Assembly: GCA_964440095.1 (NCBI GenBank)
Contig: CAYTPZ010000011.1
Span: 1 to 54,070 of the forward strand
Direction: 5' to 3'
DNA length: 54,070 bases
DNA from: JACNKJ01 sp964440095
GTDB taxonomy: Bacteria; Krumholzibacteriota; Krumholzibacteriia; JACNKJ01
Under the pieces are notes generated by a model, which made no database searches, had not been told where the DNA came from, and worked only from the letters and a program-made list of their open reading frames with translations. Position numbers and translations under genes: made by a program. Shown here piece by piece: positions 33,901 to 40,821 of the stretch. Numbering within the stretch: the first letter of the stretch is position 1; each line of letters starts with the position of its first letter.

Positions 33901-34056
33901 CAGGGCGACGCGCTCTTCGCCGAGGCCATGGGCCAGTGGGGTGCTCGGCTTTGCGAGGAAACCTTGGCCCTGAGTCTCCAGGAGGGCGACGGCTCCGGCG
34001 GTGAAAGTTTCGAGATCGCCGGGAAGGAGATCCGCATTGAAGTCCGGAAGGCCTAG
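30913..34056 (+). CDS. ileS: Isoleucyl-tRNA synthetase, type 2
   Basis: A 1047-residue class I synthetase charging tRNA-Ile. In place of HIGH it has PTANGSPGVHH (~60), as in Bacteroidetes-type enzymes, and the KMSKS loop is GKKMSKSMDN (~600). The editing domain is present (WTTTPWTLLSN, then GTGIVHMAPAYGADDY). The C-terminal part is the long eukaryote-like (type 2) form. No Cys4 zinc finger is visible, unlike type 1 E. coli IleS. Type 2 enzymes are often less sensitive to mupirocin. It is translationally coupled to the PNP-like gene upstream and overlaps lspA by 20 bases. Confidence 0.96.
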   Translation: MSDAKTTERFPSLSIYANPVEMEKAIIEWWEEHSIFEKTQKEHAHLPSFVFYDGPPTANGSPGVHHIISRLAKDAICRYKSMTGHHVLRKAGWDTHGLPVELEVQKQLGLKDKNDIEKYGVANFNAKCRESVFTYEKEWREMTRRTAYWLDLDNPYITLQPEYVESVWFLLKSFFDAGLIYQGYKVMPYNPRLGTVYSSHEVAQGYAEVSDPSITFRLRIKGRENESLLVWTTTPWTLLSNVAAAVSPRLDYVTVQMEGGEKLTLAEARLEVLGQVDYEIVNRLKGSDLVGLEYERLYNHMPTEKGKAVAVVVEADFVSAEDGTGIVHMAPAYGADDYDVGRKQNLAFVAAVGADGLVDAKVEPFAGLDFKAADPPIMKDLKARGLLYAQTQVKHTYPHCWRDKGPLMYFAQPAWFIETTKLKDKFLSANNQVSWYPEEVGRHRFGNWLEGNIDWALSRDRYWGTPLPIWQTEDGKNVCVGSIEQLRELAGGSLPENFDVHKPFIDELELKHPETGQAMKRVPEVIDAWFDSGAMPFAQWHWPFENEEFFEDQFPADFICEGIDQSRGWFYSLLAIAVFMRGKAPYKNVLVNEMVLDAKGKKMSKSMDNRVDPWEVLDGEGGDAIRLYMAMASPIWQPLKFDKAGPREMNSKTLGTLRNTYGFLALYANLDGWTPGSAEPEFTLLDRWIRSRFESLVESTRRHMEAYDITRAAKGVSYFVLEELSNWYVRRNRRRFWKGELSGDKAAAYETLYAVLEGVCRLASPFVPFVTEVIWRNLQGEGAGSVHLADYPKVHAELRDPELEEKMEALLSLVGLGRALRNVSGQKVRQPLSEFQVTGPEAVEKLLQDDELVEQLADELNVKRISFLSDPGDRLRLVVKPRFKVLGPKLGGSMKAVAAALAALDDAAVQKAFDEGSVTVEAEGRSFSLSREEMDFAAQATDPWVGGMEGRILAALNTELDEALEREGIFRELTNRVQNLRKSEGLEVSDRIAITWQGDALFAEAMGQWGARLCEETLALSLQEGDGSGGESFEIAGKEIRIEVRKA

Positions 34057-34525
34057 GCCCAACTGGGGAGTTTTCTTTCCTGCGGTGATCCTGATCCTGT
34101 TCTTGGATCTGGTGAGCAAGCAGATGGTCATGGCCGGCCATTGGGGCGGCACGATTATTCCCGGTCTGCTCGATTTCACACCGGTGACCAACCCGGGTGC
34201 GGCCTTCGGTCTGCTGCCCGGCGCGCGGTTATTCTTCGTGGGCATCAAATTGTTGGCCGCACTGGTCATCCTGCGATTGGTGGCCAGGGGGCGCATCGGC
34301 GAAGGCGGGTGGCTGCTCATTCCCCTGGCCATGATCATGGCCGGGGCACTGGGCAATCTATTCGATCGTTTCCGCGGCAACGGTGAAGTGGTGGACTTCG
34401 TGGATTTCCACATCGCGGGCCATCATTGGTATATCTGGAATGTGGCCGATGCCTCGGTGAGCGTGGGGGCTGTGCTGGTGGCGCTGCACATGCTCATATC
34501 CCATCGCCGTGAAACGAGGGTCTGA
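34037..34525 (+). CDS. lspA: Lipoprotein signal peptidase (signal peptidase II), TTG start
   Basis: A 162-residue inner-membrane aspartyl protease that removes signal peptides from lipoproteins after Lgt action. It has four membrane segments. The catalytic region is TNPGAAFGLLPG, GNLFDRFRGNGEVVDFVDF (both Asp) and WNVADASV. TTG at 34037 has AAGGAG seven bases upstream and is preferred over GTG at 34001, which lies deeper in ileS without a ribosome site. The ileS-lspA pairing is a common bacterial arrangement. Its stop overlaps the rluD start (TGATG). Confidence 0.93.
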   Translation: MKSGRPRPNWGVFFPAVILILFLDLVSKQMVMAGHWGGTIIPGLLDFTPVTNPGAAFGLLPGARLFFVGIKLLAALVILRLVARGRIGEGGWLLIPLAMIMAGALGNLFDRFRGNGEVVDFVDFHIAGHHWYIWNVADASVSVGAVLVALHMLISHRRETRV

Positions 34526-35523
34526 TGGACTCCGGCCAGCGGGAGCAGGATATCCGCATCCCGCCCGAGGTCGAGGGCCAACGCCTGGACCGCTTCATCC
34601 ATGAGCGGCTTCCCCAATACAGCCGCGCTTTCATTCAAAAGCTGATTCGCGAGGAGGCCATCCTCGTGGACGGGAAGAAGTGCAAAACGGGCCTGCCACT
34701 TCGGGCAGGTCAGCAGGTGCATGTGAATATTCCCGAACCCGAGGTCATGGAACTCACCCCCGAAGATGCGCCCATCGACATCGTTTACGAAGACGATCAC
34801 CTGGCGGTGGTGGACAAGCCGGCGGGGCTGGTGGTTCATCCTTCCGCAGGTCATGGCAAGGGAACCTTGGTTCATCTGCTACTTCATCACCTGGACAGTC
34901 TTTCGGGTATCGGAGGGGTGCAGAGGCCGGGCATCGTCCATCGCCTGGATAAGGACACTAGCGGCTTGATTCTGGTGGCCAAAAACGACCTTGCCCATCG
35001 CCGGCTTTCCGAGATGCTGGCCGCTCGGGAGATCCGGCGGGAGTATCTGGCCCTGGTTTGGGGTGAGTTGCCCGAGAAAGAGGGCATCATCGAGGGGAAT
35101 ATCGGCCGGGATCCACGGCATCGGCAATGCATGGCCGTGCTCGAGGAAGGCGGCAAGGAGGCCAGCACCGGATACCGGCGGTTGAACCACTTCCTCGAAT
35201 TCGACTATATTCGCTTGGCCCTGAAGACGGGCCGGACCCATCAGATCCGGGTTCACCTCAATTCGATCGGCCACCCCGTTTTTGGCGATCCTCTCTACGG
35301 AGGGCGGCGTAGGAAAACCGGTGGCCTGCTGCGGGCCGATCGTGAGCGTGTAAAGGAAATGCTCGTGATCCTGCAGCGTCAGGCACTGCATGCCGCGAGT
35401 CTCGTCTTTCCGCATCCTGCAGAGGATCGTGAGATGGCTTTTGAATCCCCGTTGCCGGATGATTTCGCGCGGGTTCTGGAAATGCTTACTGAGAGTGCAA
35501 ACCGAAGCAAGGAGACTTCATGA
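34525..35523 (+). CDS. rluD: RluD-family ribosomal RNA pseudouridine synthase
   Basis: A 332-residue RNA-modifying enzyme. The N-terminal S4 domain (residues ~12-75) includes RLDRFIHERLPQYSR. The catalytic domain has HRLDKDTSGLILVAKN with the nucleophilic Asp (~142), and C-terminal KTGRTHQIRVHL. Most likely it isomerises uridines of 23S rRNA. The exact target positions (RluD or RluC type) are inferred from gene context (after lspA). It is coupled at both ends (TGATG, ATGA). Confidence 0.93.
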   Translation: MDSGQREQDIRIPPEVEGQRLDRFIHERLPQYSRAFIQKLIREEAILVDGKKCKTGLPLRAGQQVHVNIPEPEVMELTPEDAPIDIVYEDDHLAVVDKPAGLVVHPSAGHGKGTLVHLLLHHLDSLSGIGGVQRPGIVHRLDKDTSGLILVAKNDLAHRRLSEMLAAREIRREYLALVWGELPEKEGIIEGNIGRDPRHRQCMAVLEEGGKEASTGYRRLNHFLEFDYIRLALKTGRTHQIRVHLNSIGHPVFGDPLYGGRRRKTGGLLRADRERVKEMLVILQRQALHAASLVFPHPAEDREMAFESPLPDDFARVLEMLTESANRSKETS

Positions 35524-35861
35524 ATGTAAAGGTGCGTGAAGAGGGAGCCGTCACCGTGCTGGAGATCAGCGGCAAGATCATGGGCGGTCCGGATGCGGAA
35601 CAGTTCCATGGCCTGATCAAGGAACTCCTGGCCGATGGCAAAACCAAGCTTCTGGTGAACCTCGGAAGAGTGAACTGGATCAATAGTACGGGTCTGGGCA
35701 TCCTCATCGCCGGCTACACATCGGTGAAGGACGGCGGTGGCCAGTTCAAGCTGCTCAACGTCTCCGAGCGGATCGATTCGATCCTCATGGTTACCAAGCT
35801 CGCGGGGATTTTCGATTCCTACGACGACCTTGAATCCGCCCTGGTTAGTTTCCAGGACTGA
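35520..35861 (+). CDS. STAS-domain anti-sigma factor antagonist
   Basis: A 113-residue protein of the SpoIIAA/RsbV type. The phosphorylatable serine lies in WINSTGLGILIAGY (~58), the classic site. Unphosphorylated protein would release a sigma factor by binding the kinase encoded next. Start and stop overlap the neighbouring genes (ATGA and TGATG), so it is made with rluD and the RsbW-like kinase. No sigma factor gene lies in the window. Confidence 0.92.
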   Translation: MNVKVREEGAVTVLEISGKIMGGPDAEQFHGLIKELLADGKTKLLVNLGRVNWINSTGLGILIAGYTSVKDGGGQFKLLNVSERIDSILMVTKLAGIFDSYDDLESALVSFQD

Positions 35862-36307
35862 TGAGCGGCGAAACTCAGAACGGGACGATCCATCTGGAGA
35901 TCCCCAGCGACTTCCGATGGTTGGACGTACTCAACGCCAGCCTCACGGCGGTGGCTGAGGAATTGCAGTGGAATCACGACTTCACCAATGAAGTCTCCAT
36001 CGCAGCCATCGAGGCGGCCAGCAATGCCGTGGAGCATGGCAACGGCATGGACGCGGCCAAGCGAGTCTGCATGCGTATTCGCGTGAGTGGAGGCAAGTTC
36101 ATGCTCGGTGTTTGCGATGAAGGTCCCGGCGTGGATCCCTCTGTGCTCGATCGACCCCTCCCCGGCCCCGATGATCTCTCCCTGCGTGGTCGAGGCTTCT
36201 CCATCATGAAGGCGCTCATGGATGACATCCGCTTCCGCAAGAGTCCCGATGGTCGATTCCTGTTGGAACTGGAAAAAGCGCTGCCCGAGCCCGGCGAGGC
36301 GGAATGA
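35861..36307 (+). CDS. RsbW-like anti-sigma serine kinase (HATPase)
   Basis: A 148-residue GHKL kinase. N box EAASNAVEHGN, G1 box DEGPGVDPS, and G2 box GRGFSIMKALMDD are all intact. It is predicted to phosphorylate the STAS protein encoded one base upstream and to hold an unknown sigma factor or other partner. Coupled to ruvX by an ATGA overlap. Confidence 0.92.
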   Translation: MSGETQNGTIHLEIPSDFRWLDVLNASLTAVAEELQWNHDFTNEVSIAAIEAASNAVEHGNGMDAAKRVCMRIRVSGGKFMLGVCDEGPGVDPSVLDRPLPGPDDLSLRGRGFSIMKALMDDIRFRKSPDGRFLLELEKALPEPGEAE

Positions 36308-36720
36308 GTGGCGACGCTCCCCATGGGCGCGTCCTGGCCATCGATCCGGGAGAAGTGCGTGTGGGGTTGGCACTGGCCGATCCTGAAGGCATCACCGCAC
36401 AGGGCCTGGAAACCTTTGTACGCGGGCAGGGTAGTCTGCTCGATTTCCTGGAAGATCTCATTCGCGAGAAGGGCATCACCCTGATTCTTCTTGGATATCC
36501 CCTTCACATGGACGGCAGTGTGGGCGATCGCGCCGCCGCTTCCGAGCGCTTTCGCGATATTCTGAGCGAGCGTTTCAATCTTCCCGTGATCCTGCGCGAT
36601 GAACGACTGACCACTGTGGAGGCGCGCAAAGCCTTTCCCCTTGGCTCCAAAAAGGATTGGGATTGCATCGCCGCCACCTTGATGCTGCAGACCTATCTCG
36701 ACCAGGCCGGTAAGGCATGA
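36304..36720 (+). CDS. ruvX: Putative pre-16S rRNA nuclease / Holliday junction resolvase RuvX (YqgF)
   Basis: A 138-residue RNase H-like protein. The first catalytic Asp is in VLAIDPGEVRVGLAL, the middle region contains ILLGYPLHMDGSVG, and the last motif is DERLTTVEA. YqgF proteins process the 5' end of 16S rRNA in E. coli, while the resolvase role is debated. ATGA overlaps at both ends keep it within the operon. Confidence 0.93.
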   Translation: MSGDAPHGRVLAIDPGEVRVGLALADPEGITAQGLETFVRGQGSLLDFLEDLIREKGITLILLGYPLHMDGSVGDRAAASERFRDILSERFNLPVILRDERLTTVEARKAFPLGSKKDWDCIAATLMLQTYLDQAGKA

Positions 36721-37727
36721 GACGTCCACTCATAGGCAATCGCCTGGTGATCATACTCCTGGCTCTCCTGGCCATCGATTTGGTGGCGGCCGTGTGGGCT
36801 TCCTGGTCCATGGTACCGCCGGGCAGCGGAGAAAAGGTGTTGGTCGAGATTCCCCAAGGGCTCAGCTCTTCACAGATTGCCGACAGCCTCGAAGCTCGGG
36901 GCGTTCTGAAAGGCACGCAGCTCTTCCGCTTGGCCCTCATCCTGGGCGACGACAATCTGAAGGCCGGACGCTATCTGTTTCGCATGCCCCAGGCACCGGG
37001 CAGGGTGCTGTCCAAACTGCGCCGCGGCGAGACCGAAAAAACCTGGCTGCGCATCCCCGAGGGTCTTTGGATGGATGAAACCGCAGGGCTCATCGCAAGA
37101 CAACTTGATCTGGATTCGCTCAGCTTGAGCCAGCAGATGCGACAAGCTCAGGCCTTCAACTATGAATTCCTTGAAAACGCAGGAGATCTGGAGGGGTTGC
37201 TGTTTCCCGACAGCTATGTCTTCGAGTACCCAGTAAGGGAGGGGGATGTCCTCCCCCGCCTCCTCGGTCGCTTCGACGAAGTGCTGCGGAGATTGCAAGA
37301 GACCTACTCCCTGGAGGACACCGGACTGAATCTGCGCGAATGGATCGTCCTCGCTTCCATCGTCGAGGCCGAAACCATGCTGGATTCCGAGCGTGAGCGG
37401 GTGGCTGCGGTCTATCGAAATCGACTGGCCCTGGGAATGAGACTCGAGGCGGATCCCACGGTGATCTATGGCCTGGGAGTTCGGAAGAAGCGGCTCTTCT
37501 ACAAGCATCTAGAGGATGACTCGCCCTACAACAGCTATCGAAACGAGGGCCTGCCGCCAGGTCCCATTTGCAGCCCGGGTGAGCGGAGCCTTGAAGCGGT
37601 ACTCCGGGCCGACCTAAGTGAGCCCGATTTGTATTTTGTGGCTCGTGGGGATGGTGGGCACTTTTTTTCCGCGACTTTCCAAGAACACCTCGAGAAGGTG
37701 GAAATGGTCCGAAATGGCCGAAAGTAA
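36717..37727 (+). CDS. mltG: Endolytic transglycosylase MltG (YceG)
   Basis: A 336-residue protein with one N-terminal membrane segment (RLVIILLALLAIDLVAAVWA). A LysM-like part (~40-120) is followed by the YceG catalytic domain. The catalytic Glu lies in WIVLASIVEAET (~219), and VAAVYRNRLALGMRLEADPTVIYGL (in part) and DSPYNSYRNEGLPPGPICSPG are diagnostic. It cuts nascent glycan strands and sets their length. The yqgF-mltG order is conserved in many bacteria. Last tightly coupled gene of the operon. Confidence 0.95.
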   Translation: MRRPLIGNRLVIILLALLAIDLVAAVWASWSMVPPGSGEKVLVEIPQGLSSSQIADSLEARGVLKGTQLFRLALILGDDNLKAGRYLFRMPQAPGRVLSKLRRGETEKTWLRIPEGLWMDETAGLIARQLDLDSLSLSQQMRQAQAFNYEFLENAGDLEGLLFPDSYVFEYPVREGDVLPRLLGRFDEVLRRLQETYSLEDTGLNLREWIVLASIVEAETMLDSERERVAAVYRNRLALGMRLEADPTVIYGLGVRKKRLFYKHLEDDSPYNSYRNEGLPPGPICSPGERSLEAVLRADLSEPDLYFVARGDGGHFFSATFQEHLEKVEMVRNGRK

Positions 37728-37780
37728 CCAAATCCTTGAGGGTACTGCTTTATGATCCCGCAGAATTCCAGGTTTTCTCC

Positions 37781-38701
37781 ATGACTCACTATAATCTTCA
37801 TAATCTTCCGAAATCCTTGCGCCACAAGGATCAAAGGTTGCAAGAGCTTCTCGCGGAATGTGGTTCTTCCCTGCTGGCATATTCAGGCGGAGTGGATTCC
37901 GCGCTCCTGGCCATAGTGGCCCAAGATGTGCTTGCAGACAGCTTTGCGGCGGTTTTAGCCGATTCTCCCTCGCTTCCTGACTGGGAAAAAAGGGAGGCTC
38001 TGGACTTCGCCGCGCAGCAAGGAATCCCGGTGCGGGTCATCCGCACTGCGGAAATAGAGCTTGGGGACTATCGCGCCAATGGCCTTGATCGTTGCTTCCA
38101 CTGTAAATCCGAGCTATTCGGGCTTATGGAAAGCATCGCCGGCGCCGAAGGTTTTCAGACCCTGCTCTACGGCGGTAACCTCAGCGACCGCTCCGACCAT
38201 AGGCCCGGAGCCGACGCTGCGCGTCGCTTCAATGTCCGGGCCCCGCTCGAGGAAGCGGGGCTGGTCAAAGAGGACATCCGTCAACTTGCTCGCGCGCGAG
38301 GCCTGTCGGTCTGGGATCGCCCCGCCCGAGCTTGCCTGGCTAGCCGGATTCCCCACTTCGATGAAGTGACGGAAGCCAAACTGGGTCAGGTGGCGAACGC
38401 GGAGAACATCCTTCGCGGCAAGGGTTTTCGGGACTACAGGGTTCGTCATCATGGAGACCTTGCCCGAATCGAGCTGGGCGCCCAGGAATGGGAACGTCTG
38501 GCCGAGCCCGGATTGAGAGAGGCGGTGATGAAGGGAATCGAGGCCCAGGGCTATCTGTGGATCGCCTTGGATTTGAAACCCTTCAGCTCCGGAAATCTCA
38601 GTCGCGCTGCGGAGGAGCTGGATGCGCGCGGGTTGCAATCGGCAGGGAAAGAACATAGCTTCCGGACTCTGCCCACAATTGAAGAGGTGTCACAGGAATG
38701 A
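37781..38701 (+). CDS. larE: LarE-type ATP-dependent sulfur transferase
   Basis: A 306-residue PP-loop protein. The ATP-binding loop is AYSGGVDSALLA (~33). Further LarE features are RCFHCKSELFG, the Arg-rich NLSDRSDHRPGADAA, and ARACLASRIPHFDEVT, whose Cys corresponds to the sacrificial/sulfur-handling position. In lactobacilli LarE supplies sulfur to build the nickel-pincer cofactor. LarB, LarC and LarA are not in this window, so another sulfuration target is possible. The ATG at 37781 is preferred; a TTG at 37736 lies nearly on the mltG stop. It overlaps the next small gene (ATGA). Confidence 0.85.
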   Translation: MTHYNLHNLPKSLRHKDQRLQELLAECGSSLLAYSGGVDSALLAIVAQDVLADSFAAVLADSPSLPDWEKREALDFAAQQGIPVRVIRTAEIELGDYRANGLDRCFHCKSELFGLMESIAGAEGFQTLLYGGNLSDRSDHRPGADAARRFNVRAPLEEAGLVKEDIRQLARARGLSVWDRPARACLASRIPHFDEVTEAKLGQVANAENILRGKGFRDYRVRHHGDLARIELGAQEWERLAEPGLREAVMKGIEAQGYLWIALDLKPFSSGNLSRAAEELDARGLQSAGKEHSFRTLPTIEEVSQE

Positions 38702-38898
38702 AACAGACGGCTTTTTTCAGGCTTTTCCTGGCTGGTTTGGCGTCAATCATCATCGGATACGTCACTCTCGCCGCAGGAAGTATGACCTGGGCCCCGTTCC
38801 TATTGGTTCTGGGCTACTGCCTTCTGATCCCCTGGGCGCTCTTTAAGTTGGGCCATTCCGGAAATGGAGGCTCGAATACGGCCTCTGGGGGCGAATAG
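38698..38898 (+). CDS. Small two-helix membrane protein, unknown
   Basis: A 66-residue protein with two hydrophobic helices (about residues 7-27 and 31-50, separated by GSMTW) and a short polar glycine/serine tail. No family recognised. It overlaps larE by four bases. Its TAG stop (38896-38898) lies inside the tRNA-Val gene, so the last ~10 bases of the frame are tRNA sequence. Coupling to larE argues that it is real, but the overlap leaves doubt. Confidence 0.55.
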   Translation: MKQTAFFRLFLAGLASIIIGYVTLAAGSMTWAPFLLVLGYCLLIPWALFKLGHSGNGGSNTASGGE

Positions 38899-38962
38899 CT
38901 CAGCTGGTTAGAGCACCTGCCTTACAAGCAGGGGGTCACAGGTTCAAATCCTGTTTCGCCCA
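38889..38962 (+). tRNA. tRNA-Val (anticodon UAC)
   Basis: A complete cloverleaf of 74 bases. Acceptor GGGCGAA/TTCGCCC, D-stem GCTC/GAGC, anticodon stem CCTGC/GCAGG with loop CTTACAA (anticodon TAC), T-stem ACAGG/CCTGT with TTCAAAT loop, discriminator A. CCA is not encoded in full (CCT follows). The 5' end overlaps the end of the small membrane protein gene. Confidence 0.97.
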
Positions 38963-39272
38963 CCTGGGAGGGCAGTCCAATCATCGGTCGGGCAAATTCT
39001 TAACTTGTCCAAGGGGCCGATTAAAGGCTGTTGACCCTGTCAGATGGCTCTGGTATAATTGCCGGACCACAGGAATCACTCCCTGCGGGGAGTTGCTTAT
39101 CCTCTTGATATGGAGAGGATAGCTTCAAAGGTTGGACATCTTCTGGATATCAACCGGCGAAACCCCTGCATTGCCCTTGCTTGTGCTACAACCGAGCGCT
39201 CCATCCGAGACTTGCCAGTCAGAGTCCGGAAGGTAAGCTCCATGCGACTCTTTGTAGGAGGTATTTCTGCCA
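38963..39272 (+). other. Non-coding stretch with promoter and long structured leader
   Basis: 310 bases without a credible gene. The first ~65 bases show nothing recognisable. Then come a near-consensus promoter (39031-39059) and about 205 bases of leader before the dockerin-like gene. The leader holds at least three hairpins: ACTCCC/GGGAGT (39078-39093), ATCCTCT/AGAGGAT (39099-39120) and GGTTG/CAACC with an inner ATC/GAT (39130-39155). It ends in TAGGAGG before the ATG. I match it to no riboswitch class. Confidence 0.6.
39031..39059 (+). promoter_or_regulatory. Strong sigma-70 promoter with extended -10
   Basis: TTGACC, exactly 17 bases, then TATAAT preceded by TGG (extended -10). It is the best promoter in the window. 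Transcription would start near 39066, ~207 bases before the dockerin-like gene. Confidence 0.75.
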
Positions 39273-39923
39273 ATGACTAGCAGGAAAATATTCGCGACCA
39301 TCATCGCTCTGGCGCTGGTAGGCTTCGCGAGCTTCGCGTCCGCTGACATCATTGACCCGGCTCAGTGTGTGGTCACGATCGTCGCCGAAGGTGGCTTAAC
39401 AGCCTCCCCCGGTGGATATGAAGCAATCGGTCCCAATCACACGATCGACGTTTTTGTGAACGATCAGTTCGGCGATCCTGTGGAACTCATTTCCACGGAT
39501 ATCTGGCTGCAGCATTCGGATGTTATCTGGTGTGAAGGCGGCGTCACTGCTGACAGCTCGACCTACGCTCCCGATCCCGGCCATACAACCTTTTCCGGCG
39601 TTGCCCGTGGCGGCGTGGATCAGGGTAATGATAGTGGCGGCTGGAACGAGTGCTCGGCCATCATGCTGGACGTCATCGCTCTCGGCTACGTCCTCGATAC
39701 TGTGAACCTTTCGATCAATAGCCAGGATCTCAATGGAGACGGCACCGTGAACACTCAGGACTGGGCGAAGTTTGGTCGCTGTAAAGGCGATGCGAACGAA
39801 GGTCTGCCTGGCTGCTCTTGCGCCGACTTCAATGAAGAATACTACGATCCCGGCACAACGAACGTGGACATCGCCGACCAGGCGCAGTTCGCGAGCCAGT
39901 ACAACTTGAGTGACTGCCCCTAA
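39273..39923 (+). CDS. Secreted dockerin-like protein
   Basis: A 216-residue exported protein with a signal peptide (residues 1-24, IFATIIALALVGFASFASA). The middle is beta-rich without a recognised domain. The C-terminal ~65 residues look like a dockerin type I pair of calcium-binding segments: DLNGDGTVNTQDWAKF, then DFNEEYYDPGTTNVDIADQAQF. Five clustered cysteines may form disulfides. Dockerins bind cohesins on scaffolds in cellulosomes, and in other bacteria they occur on varied secreted proteins. GTAGGAGG lies upstream. It is probably the first gene of a transcript that also covers the first small paralog. Confidence 0.65.
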   Translation: MTSRKIFATIIALALVGFASFASADIIDPAQCVVTIVAEGGLTASPGGYEAIGPNHTIDVFVNDQFGDPVELISTDIWLQHSDVIWCEGGVTADSSTYAPDPGHTTFSGVARGGVDQGNDSGGWNECSAIMLDVIALGYVLDTVNLSINSQDLNGDGTVNTQDWAKFGRCKGDANEGLPGCSCADFNEEYYDPGTTNVDIADQAQFASQYNLSDCP

Positions 39924-40050
39924 TCCGGTCCTGTTTTCGAATCGGATTCTTGGGCTAGTCCATGATCTGGAATTGCGCCTGCGGGTGTGAGACCAGGGGG
40001 GGCTCTCCTCCCAAACCTGACAGCATTGCTACAACCGGAGGTATTGCTCA

Positions 40051-40629
40051 ATGTTTAAGAAAGTGATCGTCATTGCCGCAATGATGCTTTTCGCTGGCGT
40101 CGCGAATGCGGATGTCATCGGAATCTTTGCGGATGAACAGGCTGACGCTTGCACTGGCGTCGTGATGCCCTACACCCCGTCGGATATTTTCATCATGGCA
40201 ATTCTGACCGAGACCTTCGATGGCGGTATCACCGCTGCCGAATTCAAGGTCGGTAACTGGATGGGCAGCCCTGGGTATCCCACTGGTACCGCCACAGTTA
40301 CGGCCACTTCCGATCTCGTTATCGGACAGCTGGACACTGACTTCTCGATCGCTTGGTCGAGCCCTCAGGGTGCCGGTAATGGCCTGGTCCTCATTGCTTC
40401 CGTCCAGATTTTAGCCTTCGACGGCGCTTGGATCGGTCCGGATCATCGTCTCGAAGTTATGGAAGGAGACGACTGCGGTTGCTTGGTGACTGTGGATGAC
40501 GTCTTCGAGCAGATTCAGGCCCAGGGTGGTCTGTTCTGGTTCAACTGCTCGGTTCCCGAGGATTGCGTCTGCCTGGAAGAGACCGCGACCGAAGAGACCA
40601 GCTGGAGTTCCGTCAAGGCCCTGTTCTAG
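40051..40629 (+). CDS. Small secreted paralog 1 with SWSSVKALF C-terminus
   Basis: A 192-residue exported protein, first of three tandem paralogs. Signal peptide residues 1-20 (MFKKVIVIAAMMLFAGVANA). The mature protein starts with the family block IGIFADEQ, then PYTP, GGITAAEFKV, GYPTGTATVT, SDLVIG, SIAWSSPQG, LAFDGAWIG, a Cys-x-Cys block with VDDVFEQI, WFNCS, CVCLEETATEE and the end SWSSVKALF. It is beta-rich with several cysteines and no catalytic motif. I recognise no named family. CGGAGG precedes the ATG. It lies 127 bases after the dockerin-like gene without a clear terminator, so may be co-transcribed. Confidence 0.75.
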   Translation: MFKKVIVIAAMMLFAGVANADVIGIFADEQADACTGVVMPYTPSDIFIMAILTETFDGGITAAEFKVGNWMGSPGYPTGTATVTATSDLVIGQLDTDFSIAWSSPQGAGNGLVLIASVQILAFDGAWIGPDHRLEVMEGDDCGCLVTVDDVFEQIQAQGGLFWFNCSVPEDCVCLEETATEETSWSSVKALF

Positions 40630-40651
40630 TAAGAAAAAAGCGATTGATGGG

Positions 40652-40672
40652 AGTCGCCGCTTGGCGGCGGCT
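40652..40672 (+). promoter_or_regulatory. Hairpin after small secreted paralog 1
   Basis: AGTCGCCGC pairs with GCGGCGGCT (one G-U) around TTG, 22 bases after the stop codon. There is no T-tract, so it is not a standard terminator; it may protect the 3' end or attenuate. It resembles the core of the terminator after paralog 2. Confidence 0.4.
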
Positions 40673-40821
40673 GCCGAGAGTTCCAGCCGAACGGATTAGA
40701 GACGTCTCCGGCTGGGAAAGACAGAACCTGCGGGAAGCTTCGCGAAACCCGCGCCGGACTGTCACTTAATGAGAATCGAAGCGGGATAGCTTCTAGACTC
40801 ATCACATCAAGGAGTTGCAAC

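Noticed and set aside
31594..34413. A 939-residue open frame on the minus strand
   Set aside because: It is fully antisense to ileS and lspA. The high G+C content leaves long open frames opposite real genes, and the translation has no family resemblance.
39066..39272. Cyclic-di-GMP, glycine or cobalamin riboswitch in the long leader
   Set aside because: I looked for the conserved cores of these classes by eye and found none. It is kept only as an unclassified structured leader.
39184..40037. Shared 11-mer TGCTACAACCG upstream of the dockerin-like gene (39184) and of paralog 1 (40027) as a regulatory site
   Set aside because: One 11-base match within a kilobase can arise by chance, it is absent before paralogs 2 and 3, and the two copies sit at different distances from the start codons.
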